DNA of 8,882 nt, from contig JAUXGC010000044.1 of NCBI GenBank assembly GCA_030622375.1, forward strand, positions 1 to 8,882, given 5' to 3'. The stretch is from Sulfurovum sp. GTDB taxonomy: Bacteria > Campylobacterota > Campylobacteria > Campylobacterales > Sulfurovaceae. The number at the start of each line of letters is the position of its first letter. The first letter of the stretch is position 1. Under the pieces are notes generated by a model. It did not search any database. It was not told the origin of the DNA and saw only the letters and a list, made by a program, of their open reading frames with translations. Below, piece after piece: positions 6,522 through 8,882 of the stretch. Both the position numbers and the translations under genes were made by a program.

Positions 6522-6556
6522 TACAGATAAATTACTTCCCACACATAAGGAACACT

Positions 6557-7807
6557 ATGTCATACGAAATAGAAACATTTGACCCAGAGATTTTTAAAGC
6601 TATTGAGAGTGAGAAAGAGAGACAAACAGACCACTTAGAGATGATTGCTAGTGAGAACTTTACCATTCCTGCCGTGATGGAAGCTATGGGTTCTGTGTTT
6701 ACTAACAAATATGCTGAAGGCTATCCATATAAAAGATACTATGGGGGATGTGAATTTGCAGATGTTGTTGAGCAACTTGCTATAGATAGAGCGTGTGAGC
6801 TTTTTGAGTGCAACTATGCAAATGTGCAACCACACTCTGGTTCTCAAGCAAATGGTGCTGTGTATGCTGCGCTCCTTAAAGCTGGAGAGAAAATACTAGG
6901 TATGGATTTGAGCCATGGTGGTCACTTGACACATGGTTCTAAACCAAGTTTTTCTGGTAAAAACTACTCTTCTTTTACCTACGGTGTTGAGCTTGATGGT
7001 CGTATCAACTATGCTGAAGTAATGAGAATAGCCAAAACTGTACAGCCTAAGATTATCGTCTGTGGTGCTTCTGCTTATGCTAGAGAGATAGACTTCAAGA
7101 AATTTAGAGAGATTGCTGATGCAGTGGGTGCCATCCTTTTCGCTGACATCGCTCACATCGCTGGACTTGTATGTGCAGGTGAGCACCCTAGCCCATTCCC
7201 TTATGCAGATGTAGTGACCACAACAACACATAAAACACTTGCAGGTCCTCGTGGTGGTATGATTATGACAAACAGTGAAGAGATAGCCAAAAAAATCAAC
7301 TCTGCTATATTTCCAGGACTTCAGGGTGGACCTCTTGTGCATGTCATAGCAGCTAAAGCTGTTGGATTTAAATACAATCTCTCCAGTGAGTGGAAAACAC
7401 ATGCAAAACAAGTCAAGGCAAATGCTTCTGTACTAGCCTCCATACTTCTAAAACGAGGTTATGATGTAGTCTCTGGTGGTACAGATAATCACCTTGTATT
7501 GGTCTCTTTTTTAGATAAAGATTTTTCTGGTAAAGATGCTGACGCAGCACTTGGAGCAGCAGGTATCACAGTAAATAAAAATACAGTACCAGGTGAGACA
7601 AGAAGCCCTTTTGTAACTTCAGGTATTCGTATAGGCTCACCTGCCCTTACTAGCAGAGGCATGAAGGAAGTTGAGTTTGAAATTATTGCAAATAAAATTG
7701 CTGATGTGCTTGACAACATCAACAACTCAGAACTACATAGCAAAATAAAAGATGAGATGAAAAAACTTGCTTCTAATTTTGTCATTTATGATAAATCGAT
7801 TTATTAA
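6557..7807 (+). CDS. glyA: Serine hydroxymethyltransferase
   Basis: A 416-residue full-length SHMT that interconverts serine plus tetrahydrofolate with glycine plus 5,10-methylenetetrahydrofolate in the cytoplasm, the main source of one-carbon units. It is a fold-type I PLP enzyme. Visible signatures include the N-terminal [16 protein letters not shown] (31-46), [14 protein letters not shown] (51-64), the substrate/PLP region QPHSGSQAN (91-99), the PLP-contacting DIAHIAGL (197-204, with Asp197 and His200) and the Schiff-base lysine Lys226 in [14 protein letters not shown] (221-234). The C-terminal domain has [14 protein letters not shown] (355-368). Nothing is missing. AAGGA at 6547-6551 lies 5 nt before the ATG. 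It has its own likely promoter and lies 157 bp downstream of the rhombosortase gene; a DUF1882 gene follows. Confidence 0.98.
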   Translation: MSYEIETFDPEIFKAIESEKERQTDHLEMIASENFTIPAVMEAMGSVFTNKYAEGYPYKRYYGGCEFADVVEQLAIDRACELFECNYANVQPHSGSQANGAVYAALLKAGEKILGMDLSHGGHLTHGSKPSFSGKNYSSFTYGVELDGRINYAEVMRIAKTVQPKIIVCGASAYAREIDFKKFREIADAVGAILFADIAHIAGLVCAGEHPSPFPYADVVTTTTHKTLAGPRGGMIMTNSEEIAKKINSAIFPGLQGGPLVHVIAAKAVGFKYNLSSEWKTHAKQVKANASVLASILLKRGYDVVSGGTDNHLVLVSFLDKDFSGKDADAALGAAGITVNKNTVPGETRSPFVTSGIRIGSPALTSRGMKEVEFEIIANKIADVLDNINNSELHSKIKDEMKKLASNFVIYDKSIY

Positions 7808-7847
7808 AGAACACTTTTTGAATACATCCAAAAATCTACGTTGTCAC

Positions 7848-7887
7848 TGGGACTACTTCAGCAGTAGGCCCATGCAACTGCTTGCAT
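7848..7887 (+). ncRNA. Tandem-hairpin structured leader between glyA and the DUF1882 gene
   Basis: Two adjoining hairpins can be drawn. In the first, TGGG (7848-7851) pairs with CCCA (7869-7872) and CTACT (7853-7857) with AGTAG (7863-7867), leaving one A/G mismatch and a TCAGC loop. In the second, TGCAA (7873-7877) pairs with TTGCA (7882-7886) around a CTGC loop. Together they form a compact, relatively GC-rich element ending 2 nt before the AAGG ribosome binding site of the next gene. No T-run follows, so a simple intrinsic terminator is unlikely. It does not match a riboswitch class that I recognise. Confidence 0.45.
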
Positions 7888-7899
7888 TAAGGTCAAATT

Positions 7900-7914
7900 A
7901 TCAAAGTTTTTGAT
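7900..7914 (+). repeat. Small inverted repeat over the DUF1882 gene start
   Basis: ATCAAA (7900-7905) and TTTGAT (7909-7914) form a perfect 6-bp stem with a 3-nt loop over the presumed start codon. TTTGATA at 7924-7930 is an alternative partner for TATCAAA (7899-7905). The stems are AT-rich and weak, so a role in masking the start is only a possibility. Confidence 0.3.
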
Positions 7915-8394
7915 TTAGAGCTTTTTGATAGTTGTTACTACATCAAAAGAAATACAATTGTTCAGAAAATAGAGTTTAACAATCGTACATTCTATGCAAA
8001 ATTCGAATGCATAGACAAACCTCTTACTCCACTTCTGCTCAAGCAACATCTAGACAGACAGTATACTGTTGCCGTACCCCTACTTAAAGACAATCATACT
8101 AACTATCTCTTACTGGAATACAAAGGTGAGGAGCATATAAGGTTTTACCACCTAATAAAACATTTGTTTCAAACTATGTCTATAACAAATTATCATACAT
8201 ATCAAGGAAAAGATGAAGAGAGAGTACAAGTTTTTATAGAAGTAGATTGCCTTTCTCTACAAGAAGCCGATGAGAAGCTCTTAGAGATTTCAAATTCACT
8301 AAAACAGAAACTTGTAAAAAAATGGAAATGTTTACCCTCTATCGCATTGCCTATAGCCTATAATATAGCTACACTGCCATATAAAAAATTATAA
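7900..8394 (+). CDS. DUF1882 domain-containing protein, apparently with a non-canonical start
   Basis: An open frame runs from just after a stop at 7888-7890 to the stop at 8392-8394. From ATC at 7900 it encodes 164 residues. The N-terminal part (about 10-60) has the pattern of the Campylobacterota DUF1882 family: CYYIKRNTIVQKIEFNNRTF (12-31) followed by YAKFECIDKPLT. The rest is a soluble mixed alpha/beta region ending in ATLPYKKL; I assign it no function. No ATG, GTG or TTG occurs in frame before TTG at 8164, which would discard the conserved half. AAGG at 7889-7892 favours ATC at 7900 (7-nt spacing) or ATT at 7897 (4 nt). Upstream is a hairpin pair, and codons 1-5 (7900-7914) lie in a further small inverted repeat. 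It sits between glyA and an M23 peptidase gene. Confidence 0.72.
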   Translation: MKVFDLELFDSCYYIKRNTIVQKIEFNNRTFYAKFECIDKPLTPLLLKQHLDRQYTVAVPLLKDNHTNYLLLEYKGEEHIRFYHLIKHLFQTMSITNYHTYQGKDEERVQVFIEVDCLSLQEADEKLLEISNSLKQKLVKKWKCLPSIALPIAYNIATLPYKKL

Positions 8395-8450
8395 TTTAGG
8401 ACAAATATCTATAAAACTTAATACAATCAGTCAACACAATAAGGAATAAG

Positions 8451-8882
8451 GTGAAAAATAGATTAATCATAACTATAAGTGACATCACTGGCTCTAAACA
8501 ATACAATATCCATGAGTTTATCAAACATGCTATTCTCTGGGTACTTTTAATATTGATACTTAGTGCAACAGCTACTTACTTTTATATCAATATACTAAAT
8601 AAAAAAATATCTACTCTCAACAAAAGCAATCAAATAGTCAAACAGGAAAACATTAAACTAAACACTGAAAAAATAGACTTACAAAGTAAAATTAAAGACG
8701 AGAAAGAGACTCTACTCTCTATGAATCAAAAACTTCGAGAGATAGAAGAGGCTATAGGCATAGGTCCCGATATCAATGCATCTTTTTTTAGCAGAGTAGA
8801 TGAAAATGTAAAAAAAATAAATGATACAAAACGTCATAATACTCAAAAAGTTGAAGATTTAAAAAAACAAATAGACAAAAAA
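8451..8882 (+). CDS. N-terminal part of an M23 family metallopeptidase (TagE/Csd type), partial
   Basis: GTG at 8451, with AAGG 6 nt upstream (8441-8444), opens a frame of 144 codons that continues past the window. The start, MKNRLIITISDITGSKQYNI (1-20), matches the short cytoplasmic leader typical of Campylobacterota M23 peptidases of the TagE/Csd1-Csd2 kind. One transmembrane helix follows (about 26-48), then a long charged coiled coil (about 50-104) and another helical stretch (113-144). The catalytic zinc LytM/M23 domain would lie downstream and is not visible. Such proteins are anchored in the inner membrane and trim peptidoglycan cross-links to shape the cell. The call rests on the N-terminal pattern and gene context. 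It is probably cotranscribed with the DUF1882 gene, 56 bp upstream. Confidence 0.7.
   Translation, partial: MKNRLIITISDITGSKQYNIHEFIKHAILWVLLILILSATATYFYINILNKKISTLNKSNQIVKQENIKLNTEKIDLQSKIKDEKETLLSMNQKLREIEEAIGIGPDINASFFSRVDENVKKINDTKRHNTQKVEDLKKQIDKK

Noticed and set aside
6896..7411. 171-codon open frame antisense to glyA
   Set aside because: It lies wholly inside a full-length, strongly conserved glyA. Its translation is Cys/His/Ser-rich with no family signature, as expected of a shadow frame.
7818..7913. Frame with TTG 7818 or ATG 7872 joined to the DUF1882 frame by a +1 slip at TTT TGA (7908-7913)
   Set aside because: The T-run could allow a slip, but the added N-terminus resembles nothing in the family and the stimulatory spacing is not prfB-like. 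A rare start codon next to AAGG is simpler.
8164..8394. A short protein starting at TTG 8164
   Set aside because: The same frame is open and coding-like back to 7891 and carries the DUF1882 motif upstream, so this start would be an artefact of ignoring rare start codons.

Overview
The window is AT-rich, densely coded bacterial DNA. It looks like a chromosomal segment of a Campylobacterota (epsilonproteobacterial) organism, probably a Sulfurovum/Sulfurimonas-type sulfur oxidiser. The evidence is the gene set and order (gatC, pilT-like ATPase, cvpA, fur, lysS, then glyA, a DUF1882 protein and a TagE/Csd-type M23 peptidase), the class II LysRS sequence, and compact spacing with AAGG-type ribosome binding sites 6-9 nt before most starts. 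The assignment rests on recognition of the protein families, not on a database search.

Layout. Positions 1-534 are on the minus strand: the first 22 codons of an unidentified gene (GTG start at 68), preceded by a ferredoxin:thioredoxin reductase catalytic-subunit-like protein (124-534). A divergent promoter gap (535-630) leads into a plus-strand housekeeping run: gatC (631-921), pilT-like ATPase (932-1996), cvpA (2066-2680), fur (2694-3143) and lysS (about 3160-4806). After a 148-bp gap with a hairpin and a strong extended -10, a two-gene cassette follows: a lipoprotein with a C-terminal GlyGly-CTERM-like sorting tail (4955-5806) and, overlapping it by 25 bp, a rhombosortase (5782-6399). The chromosomal theme then resumes with glyA (6557-7807), a DUF1882 protein (about 7900-8394) and the 5' part of an M23 peptidase gene that runs off the window (8451 onward). 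No gap exceeds 160 bp. There are no rRNA or tRNA genes, CRISPR arrays or insertion sequences.

How the genes work together. gatC and lysS serve aminoacyl-tRNA synthesis, glyA one-carbon metabolism, fur iron-responsive control, and cvpA and the M23 protein the envelope. The lipoprotein/rhombosortase pair is the accessory element: an intramembrane serine protease beside its probable dedicated substrate. Rhombosortases are best known from Gammaproteobacteria, so its position between two conserved Campylobacterota genes suggests lateral acquisition.

Points most worth a second look are the rhombosortase cassette, a putative four-cysteine metal-binding tail on LysRS, two genes (lysS and the DUF1882 gene) that lack an ATG/GTG/TTG start where family and ribosome-binding site predict one, and a tandem-hairpin leader between glyA and the DUF1882 gene.
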